Below are positions 34,796 through 48,200 of a DNA stretch of 64,000 nt, piece by piece; positions within the stretch are counted from its first letter, which is position 1; every line of letters starts with the position of its first letter. The position numbers and the translations under genes were made by a program. Source of the stretch: Acanthaster planci. Taxonomy: Eukaryota; Echinodermata; Asteroidea; Valvatida; Acanthasteridae. Location of the stretch: NCBI RefSeq assembly GCF_001949145.1, contig NW_019091532.1, positions 254,088 through 318,087 on the forward strand, read 5' to 3'. Under the pieces are notes generated by a model. The model was not told where the DNA came from. It saw nothing but the letters and a program-made list of their open reading frames with translations, and did no database searches.

Positions 34796-36109
34796 TCACT
34801 GTTGTTTCAGAGCTGTTTGGCTCCGTTGAACAACAGATAACATCAGACGAGGATATGTATGGGTGTGATCAGCCAAAAATTGCACCAAAAAACCCCAGAT
34901 ATTTTTCTGTTCAATGGCATCGAGGTATCCACGGGCTGCGTTTGGGAGTAACACGCAGCTAGCTACGGGAAGTAACTTCATTAACTGCCAGCCACTGGCT
35001 TCCATACTAGGCACATGTGCAGTGTTCAATCGCTGATCCCCGTCGCCATCTTGCAGTGCCAAGTTTTGAAGAGGTTCTAACGTCAGTAACACATACAGGG
35101 CCAAAACGCAACAGCCAAGCAAGCAGTCCAGTTTCTTGGAAAAAGTCTGTCTCGTTAACCGGGAAAAAAAGGCTTGTTTTTGTCCCACTAGAATAGGCTT
35201 AAGTATAAGCAATTCCCTTTTGAAGTTTAATAAACATAATTATGCTTCTCCGTTTAAAAGCTTTTAGGCCTATTCCGTTAGTCTGCGCCTCGGTAATGAA
35301 TTAGCCTAAGTATATTAAATTCCCATAACCTTGGTATTGCGAATAATTTAATATTTTATACTAAGGGTACAAAGGGTCGGTATTAAACGATCAGTTATAA
35401 ATCTCAAACTATTTGGTGTGTCCATTTTCTTTTTCAAACTCCCTGTGGCCATACGCGTAAAGACTGGAAATTGACGCCCATGTGGCACGTACTGTTTGAG
35501 TTGGCACAGTCGCCAAAAGCTACAGTGCGACTTGGGGACGCCAGATTTATAAATGCTCCTATACTGACAAGTGAGGATTGTGAACGTTCAACCAGTACAT
35601 TGGAAAGGGACAAGCTTTCATGGGAGTCTAATATTCACGGGATACCGGAGAAGGCTCTCGCCAAATAGGCGTGGATCTGAAGTATTTATGGTTTATTGGT
35701 TATTATCACATACAATGTACATATGTCTACCAGAGTACCTAAGTGTGACGTCATTTTAAAGCAGGAAGTGCAGGGCAAACGAATGTAGTATTCGCGCCAT
35801 TATGTGTGCAAGAGGCATTAGGGTGATACCAGCGCGTGAACCTAGTTGTGCGCATGACGTGGTCCCGAGAGCCTTCGGTAATCTATAGGCAGCAATTGAA
35901 TATTTATGAGGATGCACGATACGACAAAATACGATTTGCGCCAAAGAGATAAAAGCAGTGCGTTTTGAAAGACTTACAAAATAAAAAAAACAACCAACAA
36001 AAACAAAGACAATGATTAGTGTCCACAAATGAGAAGCAGGGTCAGGAGAAAACTCTACAAGGCCATTGCTTACTGTCAATGTTACAGTCATGTCGTCTTT
36101 ACCGAGCAT
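34796..36109 (-). CDS. Putative small membrane protein, two exons (177 aa)
   Basis: Exon 36109-35978 (44 codons) starts MLGKDDMTVTLTVSNG, ends in a hydrophobic stretch (WTLIIVFVFVGCFFYF) and meets a GTAAGT donor in phase 0. Exon 35197-34796 follows a CTTAAG acceptor in phase 0 and encodes 133 residues and a stop, with a second hydrophobic segment (LDCLLGCCVLALYVLL) near residue 70 and a mixed C-terminal region. The joined product would have two membrane segments. The acceptor is not strong, and no family is recognised. Confidence 0.35.
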
Positions 36110-36912
36110 GCAACAAATCCAAGCAATTTTCCCATCGAAAAAAAATGTACAATTTTTATTTTACTCAAGTGGTTAAGATTGCTTGTACAAAGAGACCAGC
36201 ATGTAAAGCAAGAATATTTCAAGTGCAATATTACTTGACGTATCGCTACAACCTTTATTGGTTTCAAACACGACATGAAAAGATTATACCGGTTTATAAA
36301 TAAAACAATGTTTACAAAAAATACCAACAGGGAAAGATGAAAAGAAATTAAGAAAAGCGTACCCCAAACGGTAGTGCTATACATGCTGGTCACAGAAAGA
36401 TTCAGCATACAGGTGTGCATTAAAATCGTAGCTGTTAAAAATTTATGGTAAAAAACACAAAATTTTGGATACGTTATGCACCTCATAAAAAGCTTCTCTG
36501 GCATATTACAAGCAGAGGTATATCTCAAATGGACCGTAAGTCACTATTTTGCATGAAATCTGGGGGGGGGAATTAATTTTAGCAAGAACGAGACAAACTT
36601 AAACATTTTCCAGTATGGGTGAAAACACAAAAAAACTTTGGGCAAAATACCAATGGCTACCCTATAAGGAGACTAACAAATGCCATATGCTGGTTAAAAT
36701 TGCACACTACAGCTAAAGTCAGTCTCAAAAAAGCACTGAATTCATTTAAAATTGTGTGAACAAGTTTGAATACTTGATGTCAAAGGAGCTCTTTTCATTT
36801 ATAAATTACAATAAAAATGTACCAAATAATCAGAGTACAGCATGTTTGATTTTGTTTTCATTTTTTAAAAAAGAATTGAGACCCAGTTTTTTGTACAAAT
36901 TAACAAGAAATN

Positions 36913-38084
36913 AGACCCCTGTTGAATGCAACAAACTGCAGCATAGCTGACATGAGACCCCTGCTAAATGCAACAGAATGCAAAACAGCTGACATGAAAA
37001 CACCACCAAATGCAACAAAATGCATCCAATGGCATGGGGGGGGGTCTTGTGGCACTGTGTAAAGTGCACTGGACCAACACCAGCCATTGCCCTATTGAAT
37101 GACATGGTGTGATCTGCCACTGATGTTAACTGCCAAACGCAAAAAAATACAAATTTCATCATTTGAGAGTTTCTATTGCATGTAGCGTGGAAAATGTTCC
37201 ATACGCACGCGCATGTCGATCCTAATGTCTTCAAAATCCTGAAGTCGGTGCCCATCATGAAAAATTGACGCCCCAAATGCTGATGCGGGTGGCCTTCAGC
37301 AGAAAGTGACATCATTTGAGAGAGACCGATAAGTCTGTACATTGAGAGGATGAAACGTTCATAGGATAGGGGCTGTTTCAATCTCATCTCTGTACGAGGA
37401 AAGCCCATGTGTCCATCCACCTTGCTGACACTATCTCCTCAGCCGTTAACGCTGTGTGGCCGTAGGTGAAAGGAACTAGGTTCAGCCATGCAGCGAGCAC
37501 TGCACTGACAAATACCACCACCAGGGCTGTGAAAACGTGACGCTGGATGAAGGACCTGGATTAAAAAAATGGAAAATCTGCCAATATTGAGTGGCCAGTA
37601 AAGTGTTTTACACCACTTCTTCGAAATGAACCATGTGGAACCTATCTTGATGACCCACCTCAGTAATTAGCTTTATTAGGGCTGGTTCATACGCCGAGTG
37701 AATGTGAGAGCGAAGCCATTTGACCACACAAATAATATGCAGGGAAATTTGCCAGGGTTGAAATGGGTTCACATTTTTGCAATTTCACAACACAAATATC
37801 TGATTGAATGCCACAAAATTATTTTCTCCCCAAGAAGCACACAGAAATTGGGTCCAGTGTGACACCAAGAACAAGCTGGCTTTGTTAGCATGCTTCAAAG
37901 TCGGGGACCTAATCTTCCAGCACTGTGAACTACACTCTCCTGACCAGTCACCAAGAGTTAGTGTAAGGGAACTTTGCACTGACTAGGAATGAGTCATATG
38001 TCCAAGGGATCATTACTCTGTAATACTTACCACACACGATGGAACTGAGAGATTACAAAACAAGGAGTGCATGGACCATAAATA
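36913..38084. repeat. Tandem duplication, left copy, carrying a POMT1 last exon
   Basis: Nearly identical (about 97% by eye) to 38086-39211. Differences include an extra segment of about 50 bases near 36955 and small indels near 37738. It is bounded by single N at 36912 and 38085. Confidence 0.9.
37384..37555 (-). pseudogene. Second copy of POMT1 terminal exon
   Basis: Same acceptor, length and stop as the exon at 38514-38685, with two amino-acid differences (FVSAV for FGSAV, MDTWAF for MDAWAF). Still open. It may be an alternative last exon, but a haplotype or assembly duplicate is more likely. Confidence 0.7.
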
Positions 38085-38085
38085 N

Positions 38086-39211
38086 AGAACCCTGTTGAAT
38101 GCAACAAACTGCAGCATAGCTGACATGAAAACACCACCAAATGCAACAAAATGCATCCAATGGCATGGGGGGGGTCTTGTGGCACTGTGTAAAGTGCACT
38201 GGACCAACACCAGCCATTGCCCTATTGAATGACATGGTGTGATCTGCCACTGATGTTAACTGCCAAACGCAAAAAAATACAAATTTCATCATTTGAGAGT
38301 TTCTATTGCATGTAGCGTGCAAAATGTTCCATACGCACGCGCATGTCGATCCTAATGTCTTCAAAATCCTGAAGTCGGTGCCCATCATGAAAAATTGACG
38401 CCCCAAATGCTGATGCGGGTGGCCTTCAGTAGAAAGTGACATCATTTGAGAGAGACCGATAAGTCTGTACATTGAGAGGATGAAACGTTCATAGGATAGG
38501 GGCTGTTTCAATCTCATCTCTGTACGAGGAAAGCCCATGCGTCCATCCACCTTGCTGACACTATCTCCTCAGCCGTTAACGCTGTGTGGCCGTAGGTGAA
38601 AGGAACTAGGTTCAGCCATGCAGCGAGCACTGCACTGCCAAATACCACCACCAGGGCTGTGAAAACGTGACGCTGGATGAAGGACCTGGATTAAAAAAAT
38701 GGAAAATCTGCCAATATTGAGTGGCCAGTAAAGTGTTTTACACCACTTCTTCGAAATGAACCATGTGGAACCTATCTTGATGACCCACCTCAGTAATTAG
38801 CTTTATTAGGGCTGGTTCATACACCGAGTGAATGTGAGAGCGAAGCAATTTGACGACACAAATAATTTGGGAAATTTGCCAGGGTTGAAATGGGCTCACA
38901 TTTTTGCAACTTCACAACACAAATATCTGATTGAATGCCACAAAATTATTTTCTCCCTAAGAAGCACACAGAAATTGGGTCCAGTGTGACACCAAGAACA
39001 AGCTGGCTTTGTTAGCATGCTTCAAAGTCTTGGACCTAATCTCCCAGCACTGTGAACTACACTCTCCTGACCAGTCACCAAGAGTTAGTGTAAGGGAACT
39101 TTGCACTGACTAGGAATGAGTCGTATGTCCAAGGGATCATTACTCTGTAATACTTACCACACACGATGGAACTGAGAGATTAGAAAACAAGGAGTGCATG
39201 GACCATAAATC
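38086..39211. repeat. Tandem duplication, right copy
   Basis: Second copy of the unit, bounded by single N at 38085 and 39212. It contains the POMT1 last exon nearest the rest of the gene. Confidence 0.9.
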
Positions 39212-42200
39212 NGGCATAAGGGCGAAATAATGTGTACATATTGACTGTTTTGAGCAGTTAAGTGGAACTCATCACTTCAGGAAGGGCATGTACATCACTT
39301 ACACTTACCTCAATAGGAGGGTGTAGATCCATTCCCAGGTTGCAGCAAGCAGCATGACCTTACAAAGCAGAGCTGGCAGGTAATGGTGCAAGAACAGGGT
39401 TCGCTCCATCAAGAAATAAGGGAGGTAGTTCAGGGCCCAACCCCCGAGGAGGACCACCGATGTCAGGGCCAGCCGGTTCCAGTCACCTGCCGGGAATCAG
39501 TCAGGACAGATTCTTTTTAGAAAGTCTGGGACTAGTTTGAGGGGAGGTTTTTCGATAGTACATAGTCACTGCTTCTGAGTTCAAGTCCCTCCTGTTGGTA
39601 GATTTAGGGAGGGGGCAACAGGGGTCGTATCCCCTCCTCCCAAAAGGAGGCAAACCTGTTTGCTTTGGAAATATAGAGGAAAAGCTTATTTTTGAAACTG
39701 TTTTATTTCCTTTCCTTCTGTGTGTAAAATTTAAAGCTCAAGAATTTAGCTCAATTGCTCAGAAAGAGGATAAAAGGTAACATGAAGAGATTCTTAAATT
39801 ATTTGAAAAGCCACGAAAAAAGCTTTGGATGCCCCCAATATTTGGTTCTGGATTGACCCCCACTTCTTGCACTTGGAGTCTGGGTCCAAAACATTGGTGT
39901 TGGAGCCTGAAAATCTGAGTCCGAGTCCATCAAATTCCGGACTTGAGTGTGGGGACCCAAGTCCGACTTTGAATCTGACTTCACTAACACTGAAAGTGCA
40001 CATAACACTGTGGCTACCATCTGTCATTCTCCTTTCTGGTGAATGGTCAAGCCAGACAGTTCAATCATCACTCCTGAATCTGAAATGGCCCACCTTCTCC
40101 CAAATCTTGACATTTCCGCCTCCGCCGGATGACCAGGGTGAGGAGAATGATGAGGAATACGGGGATGCTGAGAGTCGCCGCGCACCATGTCACCGGGTTG
40201 CCGAGGAGATGTATTTGCATCTGAGAAATGCCAAAGAAAATTCAAACTTTTTGAGGATTAAATATACTGGCAAACCCGTAAACAACTTACTTAAGGTAAA
40301 GCTTCTTTTCAGATGTGGCAGAAAAACAATAGGATCATCATAGAAATATCTTTTTTCCTCTCAACATTATCCTAACCAAAACGGTGGCTTACTGAGGATG
40401 CTACCTTTGTTTTTACCTCTATCATATCTGCGGCTGTGTGTACCCTTTTTTTCTGAGCATTAGTCAATAAAAGACTTCACTGATCCTGTGACAGCAATTA
40501 GCCAAAATAAGTATGATAACTTGAGCAAAATCACGTCAATTATGACCAAGAAGGGATGTGGCCGCAGACGGTAAACTTAGCATCGGTGGAGGGGGAGGCT
40601 CATTCACAGGGCCGCGCCCTTCCGAGATCACAGCAACTGGTACTTATGGGGTCGTTCCTCTTTTATGCAAACTGAAATATTTTGATCAAAATTCTTCGAC
40701 TGTGACACTTTTACACCCCTCTATTACATCATTTTTGTGAAAGTGGATTTTAGTGATGGAATGCAAGGTTGTAAATCTACTTTATCAAAGATACTGGCTT
40801 TGGCTTTGGCTTTGTTTTCTTACATTGGAGTCCTTTTGTATCCAGAATGCTATGCCCCGTTGGGTCAGGGGCCAGTCCAGGGGCGCAGACCGATACCGAT
40901 GCTCGAGCTGAATCTCAGAATTTTTGGTGAACATCTTCATCTGACAGAAATTTCAGAAGAGAGAAAAATCATGAAATTATTTACCAATCGAGAATATAAC
41001 CTCCACCTCTTGATTTTAACTCTAGAAGTACATCCAACAAGACATGGACAGAAACGTTATATCAGGAAGGATTTACAGTCCACTCGCCTGTAGCTCGATG
41101 AATTTCTCCCAAAAGTTCAGCACCTTTGTTTCATCAGAAGGCTCTACCTGAGGGTGATGCACTACTGCATCACCATTCTCTGAAACTTTACAGAAAAATA
41201 ACGGATGCGTCACTCACAAAATGCTGGATCAAAAACCAACTGACCTCAGTTTGTTGACTGAGCTATGATACACACCAGAATTTCTAGAGTTGCCATCTAG
41301 ATGTTGGAATTCAACAAAAATCCTCATGAGTTCTCACAAGTCAATCAAGAGGCAGCCAGTTTCAGGCTAGGTCATAAGCTTTTCACATCAACTGTGACAA
41401 AGGCATTCCTTTCAATCGTCGTTCCGGGAGGGTAACAAGACTGGTGATTTGACCGGAGACTGACTGAATCAGAGCTCTATGACAACTGTAAAGGGTCATT
41501 TGAGGCCAAGTTGATGGCAATATTAACTGTATTTAAGCAACGTTACCTAAACAATGGATGCATGGACCACCTAACTGACCACTTAGAATCTAGGGTTTGG
41601 GCACAGTTACATTATTGTCTATTGTTGGCTTTTTCATGATTAAATACAGAAGGGACCCCTTGACGTAAATAAAGATGGCAGAGACCACCAACGCAACGGG
41701 AGATGCCAAAAATGGCAAAATGTGACGATGGGATTTCCAAAAGTAGTTCATCTTGCATAATTCAAGTGGGACAGCACTGTGTACTGGTAAAAAGCAACTG
41801 GCCAGTGGTCAGTGCCCAAACCTGCCGACAACTTTCTCTTCGTAAGATCAAACAGCGCTCTCTGTTGTTCAGGTTTCAAGTCCACTGGCACTCCTCACCC
41901 GCGACGTACTGGTGCTCTTCCACATTCCAGACGTTGTCGTCCTGGTGCACGTCACGATCGGTGGCCATCTCATACTGGTAGAACCCCCAGTCGGGCAGCT
42001 GCTGCCCGGTCACTCGCAGGTACTGGGACGTGTTCACGTGGAGGAACCTGACATGGGACGACACCGCCTTCCAAGTCTCACCTTCGGTCTCGGCATTGAC
42101 TATGGCCTAAGGGCAAACAGTTACAAGATGAAATTAGAACATGTCCTTGTTAAATGGCCAAATAGGGTACCAAAGTGTGATGTCATTTGAACTAGAGAGT

Positions 42201-45200
42201 GTACTGTGAACAAATGAAGTACTTGGGTGTGTGGGTTCTCATGTTAATGCCTTTGTACGCATAATTGTGCGTGGGACGTATTCAGGTCACATGAGCTTCC
42301 ACAAATGAAATTTTAAGATCAAGTCCTTGCAAAAAATTCCATAGACATTAGAATATAGTGCTGGTTGCATGTGAAAATGAATGATGGTTGGCATAAACCT
42401 TTACTCAAACAGGATTGAGGCTGCTGTTCACAAGGCACAAGACCAGTCACAAGACCAATCATAAGACCAGTCACAGGACCGCAAGGTGAAAAATGACAAA
42501 GGAATGCTTTTGTTGCAGTTCATTTGAATAGCCTTGGACTTGAATTCAGACTGGAGGTCTTGTGACAGTCTTGTAGGGTCTGTGATAGTCTTAAGGGTCA
42601 TAACATTGTTAAAGGTCCACCTGCTTAGTTCAGCCTGCAAGCCGCTTACCACTTTCCAGAGGCTCTGTTCTGGCATGCTGATGTTATAATCAATGTAGCC
42701 TGAAACCTCCATGAAATGTGGTAACACCGGGGCAGCGACATCATGACTGAAGGAAGGGGGAACAAAAAGTAACACTTCAATCTCTCGTAATTTTCCGAGA
42801 AATTTGGAGGTTCAATTGTTTGGTTTAGCTGACAAATGTTAAGTCTTTGCAAAAATTGAACTCCGTCCACGAGGACCAAAGTAGAAAAACGCGAAATCTA
42901 AAACTTTTTTTGGGGGGGGTCTGGTGATATTTATACTCTTAGTGGTGTTTTAAATTTCAATGTCAAAGGGCAACAATCTTTCCAAAGCCAATAATCCAAA
43001 GAAATCCTCTCTGTCTAAACCACTAGAAAAACTGAACATGTCCCTGGACTCAGGGCATGGAGTTCTTTCTTTTGAATCCTGCCCATCCAAAGCATTACAT
43101 CTCACTCAATCAAATCAGTTTACAGATCTACTAATTTTCATGATTCCTTTGTGAACAAACGTAAAACTCAATATGGGTACATTTCAGTTATATTATTTCC
43201 ATCGACCCTGTGATTACAGTGACACTATCAGAGAAAAAACACTGTTTACGGAATCACAACAGATCCAGAGAAGCAATTATTTTCTCTAAGCCCATGGACA
43301 GTTTCCTTGTTCTCCAACCGACTGAGACAGCATCGTGGCTGACCTCGGTTTGGAGGAGAATTTTTTATTTATTTTCATTTTATTCCATCTGCAGATATTG
43401 CTGACTTAAAAACATTTGAAAAGACGATCCATCACACATCAAAACTTTCACATCGTGACCAACCTGTTTAGCACCCTGCCTGTTTTTCCATGGACCAGCT
43501 GAACGATGTCACCGTTTTTTATCTGCTTGGGGGGGTCACTGACCCCAATGAAAGAGCTTCCAGGGTTTTTAATAATCCACCAGTTATTCATGTCCTAAGT
43601 TGAGAAGGAAACACGAGAAATTATCAATCCCTTAAAGAATACAGGGGTCACCTAAATATTGCAGGTGGTTTTGCAAACCTAACTTTGTACAGAAGATGGC
43701 ACTTGTATTTTTGATTTCTGGGGGTGTGGTAGCCTGGAATCTAAATGATCTAACTCCGCACAGGTTATGAGTTTTCAGATAAAAGACTGGCCTGTAATAT
43801 AAAACAGAATAATAAATGTTTACATTTGCGCATATACATGCAGCGTAGTTTGGAAACAGGTCGTTTGAGGACAAAAAGACGGAGAAAAATGCTGTGAAGT
43901 GAGGAACGTTTGCAGGACAATATCCAATCTATGGACCGTGAGCCTTTAAGTGGAAACACTTTGCTCACGCCTATCCCCGAGGGGAAAATATCATGAATCG
44001 AGACATCTTTGTGAATTTTTGTGAATAGACAGGCAGTAGGGTACATTACGTTCTTTTGTCAGGCACAAAGTTGTCATTACCTTCTGCAGTCACATATGGA
44101 GGGCAAAATTTGCCAGTAAGTTTCAGTATTAAAATGGACTTTGATGTTTATTTCAAAACAGCAACCACTCCCTGGTCTCCACAATGATGCACATGAAGAA
44201 CAGGTTATGGAGTGCCCAAGGAAGGCAAGAATGTCAAACCCTCAGGGAAACACTGATGGTCCCCTTGGGCCGTATGCTACATATGAGAGAGGGATGCACA
44301 TACCTTGAAACCGTAGCACGTGACCTGCTGTTGACCCGAGCTGCCTCGCCCACTTTCGTACATGATGGGATAGTTCTGGGGGTGAGAGTGCAGCCAGCAC
44401 ATGTGGTTGTGGGTATGGCGCAGGGTGACCTGGGAGCCATAGACCACGAACAGTGGTTGACCTCTGGTTATCAGCGACAGGCCTCCCTGGGGGGGAAAAA
44501 GATGAGTTCTAACTCTAACCCTTCAAATCCTTTGGAAATCCATCAGACCATTTGATATGAGATTCAGGATTTACATCAGATCCAGGATTATAGAAGATCC
44601 AGAAAATTAAGATTGTGGCATGATGCCTCATCGTCACATTTCATTGGTTCCCTATAAAAAAATGAATGATGGTGTTGCCTGCTCATCATGTGCCTAAAGT
44701 CCATTCCACAAAAATATTGGGTTAGCTGACGGGGAGCCCAGTTTTGGGCACATAAGCTTTATACCCAAAACCGCAGTGGCGGTCTCAGCTGTCTCCCGGT
44801 CTCAGGGGTCCCTCCTGACGTAGCCAGACATATCAGCACGACACAAGCACGGTCTGATTGGTCTTCCGTGCTGAGATGTCCGCATGACTAACTCGCAAGG
44901 TACTATAAGCGGTGCTATTATCTTTGGTGTAGGCCTGTGTACAGTACATGTCACGTACAACGTGAAGCATGCATGGACTGCACTGCTCAGCATACTAAAT
45001 GGACGACTTTTCCCTTGCTGTGCGCAGAGATGGCATGATGTATTTTTACCATATTTGGTAAGGGGGATCGCTGAGACAAGGAGACAGCTGGGACCGCCAC
45101 ATCGGGGAGCATGAAACCGGACAAAAGAGCTGGGCATTATAACAAAAGACCATACTTGGAACAAAAGACCGAGCAGCTGGAAATTGCTAACTTTTTTTTC

Positions 45201-48200
45201 AGTTGTCAATGGCGGGGGGAATCCGTCCTTATTTTGAGACATTATACCACAGTTTGTGGCATCTAGCATGACAAAAGCTTTTCAGCGCTCCAACGATGAG
45301 TGATACACGCTGCACGCTAATCTGGCCCCTATTTAAAAGACGCCAGTAGCGCACTGTGCCAGTTTCAGGGACAAAAGAATGTTACATAACACTGCACAAT
45401 CTGGGCTCTTTTTACCAGGCAGCAGGCCTGGCTGAAATACTTGGGCATCAATAGTTGTTGTCTGTCAGATTAGAGTAATCACCAGACAGTTATTTGTGTG
45501 GGTCTTAATGTCCAGTAAATGAAACTACAATTTTCTGAAGAATTTTGAAAATGGAATATCTTGAAAATCTCCTGGTTTTACGTCATGCGACTTCAAATTC
45601 CACCCGGCAGCAAGTGGTTAAGACATAAAACAGCTATTAGCAGTGGTAAGATGTTTAAACTAAGGAAATTTACTCTGTGTTTAGAAGTCCCTAGATTAAG
45701 CTAAATTCTGACTAGTTGTGTCAATTATTTTCTTTCAGTAGGCGCTACAAAAAAGCATCATGAATACAAAAATAAGAAAATGACAGGCAATCTGGATGAA
45801 CCCCTACATAAGAATGAACTCACCTCCAAGCTTGCTGAAAATGCACTTGTCATCTGGTTGTCATGGGGACCGGCCTTACTGAGCACGCTCAGATGGACAT
45901 AGAAGATACCAAGGTACATCAGGAGGGGTAGGATATTCAAGAGGGACAGGCGGGCAAGAAAATGGCACAATAGAGTTTTCTGCACAGAGAAAGAACAATA
46001 TCATAATGACAGAGCAAAACTGGTTACACAAATCAGCTAACGGAACAAGTAATTTGTTACATATTTCAGCGGGGAAAACACACTTGAAATACTTATCTGA
46101 AATGCAGTCCATGATTACTTTGAAATTCAAACTTTCAAAGTAAAATGCATTACAATAGATTGCCCCAGTTGAATAATATTATGCCCAGCAGGAAAAGGTG
46201 ATCAGTAAAATTGACAAAAAAACAAAGGTTTTTGCTCACCAACGAAAGAGACTTGTCACCAATGAGTTGCCAGTAATCATAGGCTACTATCAGACACACA
46301 AGAGACACCATGAAGATGGAGGAATACTTGACGCTGCACAGAGATAAAAGAAAGAACACATTTTAGAATCAAACTACAAAGGTAAATACATGTGAAATAT
46401 TGGTATGTTATAAATTATAACATATCTACAACTGTGACCTTCTCTGTTAGATAAGACCATCTTTCCAGTGATTTTTGTTTCAGTTTGCATTTGAAAGACC
46501 AAGCTTAGTTCGTTATTTTGATGTATCACTCATTTTTGCAAGTGATGAAATGGAAAACATGGAAAAAAAAGTGGGTGAAAAATGTTGACAATTCCCATTG
46601 ATTTCCATGGTGCAAGATTCTTTTAAAGGCCAGTTACTCAACAGGGCGGGTCAAAAATGGGCTCAAAGGTTTATGAAACCACCCAAATCTAACTCTGGTG
46701 AGAAACTTGGGCCTTGCACAAGGAAAGGTAGGTGGGCCTAAGGCTACTTTTCATAATTTGCATCTGTGCGCCCCAGGTTCAAATCCACAATGGCTATCAT
46801 ACGGATTCAGTATTTCAATCTCATCTTTATTCTGCTGAGTTGCCCTCAAACACTTCCCTCGGGTTTTGCTCCCACCTCAAAAACTAAAAATCTTTTCACT
46901 GCTTTCTTCCTAAAAGTTTCACGAGGCTTGTGAGCTACGCTTCACTTTGGACGAATACTGGAGTTTCGGGTTATATTTTATCCATTTGTACAAACTTATC
47001 CCAGTTTGAAGAAAGAATACTTTCCTGATTTTCTGAGCGAAAGGTTAGGGTTACAGAACCTAATCTTACCTGACAGCGCACGTCATGGTTACACCCAATG
47101 ACAGCATCCACAGCCACCATGAGAGACTAAAACTTTTAGACCAAAAGTGACAAGAAATATTCTCAGTTTAATTAATATCTTACAAATTAAAACATCCACA
47201 TAGTCAATGAAGGAAAGCAATCTTATAAAATTCACAGCAAGAGGGCAATTTTTATTAGAGCAAAGTCAAGGCCCTTTGTTACTTTTGCATATTCCATTCT
47301 TGCAGCACAGTGGAATGTAAAATTCACATCTCCCCACCCATTTCCAAGAGCCCTGAGATGCTTTCTATCCACGTGAGTGGAGTCATATGACTGGTGAAGG
47401 ACAGCCCTGGCAGTGTTCTCCATGAGGGGTTTTAGCAGGGCAGCTGCCCAAACCCAAATTTTAGACCACCCCGCCAAAATTCTCACTGCGCTGCTATTTT
47501 TTTCTATTGGATTTTCCCTAATCTCCACCGTTTTCACAGTTTATCTAAATGGAAAGAAGTTTACCATCGATGGCGAGTTCCAATCAGTTAAAAGAAAATG
47601 CCCCAGAAAAAAATCTACTTATGATGACCTCCCAATAACAATCTTGCCTTCATTTCAAATGGTTACCATGAGCAAATTTGATTTGAGGACTTGGAAGGAA
47701 GTACCCAGGATTTACCTCAGATTGCACCACAGAGCATCTACAATCCCAAATTCCCAGGGGCCCTTGAGCGGGCCCCGGACCCCACGTTGTAATGGCTTCG
47801 CGCTCCGCCCTCGAATTGTGTGCCGCCCTGCTATAATTTTAGGCTGTGGAGAACACTGCCTAGACTGAGTCAAACAGCATTTTTCCCAGTGAATAGAATG
47901 ACTCCAGTAAGCCTGCCTACTGCGCACGTGGCCACTGAATGCATGCTTTCCTCCAATGTAACACTACGTGTTCCACCCGGGTGCATCATACATGCATGCA
48001 CGCCCATCGGACATAAATCTGGAATACGATTGGTCAGAACACAATGTGGGACTTGATAGATCTACTGTTCTGTATCTGCAAAATGAATTTATCACCTCCA
48101 GCAGTTCAATGATCTCTCGGTGATTACGGAACAGACTGTACATAAAATGTTACGTGCAAATATCCTTCGGATGGCGGCTCATTCTGATATCGTCTGTAAA

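Noticed and set aside
36830-37420. A 196-codon minus-strand frame, with a near copy at 38053-38550
   Set aside because: They start inside the POMT1 last exon in a different frame and run into the 3' untranslated region. Their similarity to each other comes from the tandem duplication.
44802-45269. 155-codon minus-strand frame in the intron between POMT1 exons 7 and 8
   Set aside because: Lies wholly in a well-defined intron, composition is not protein-like and no family is recognisable.
46760-46800. tRNA-like GGTTCAAATCC box, and a similar one near 39580
   Set aside because: No matching A box or cloverleaf stems at proper distance. No tRNA, rRNA or CRISPR array was found in the window.
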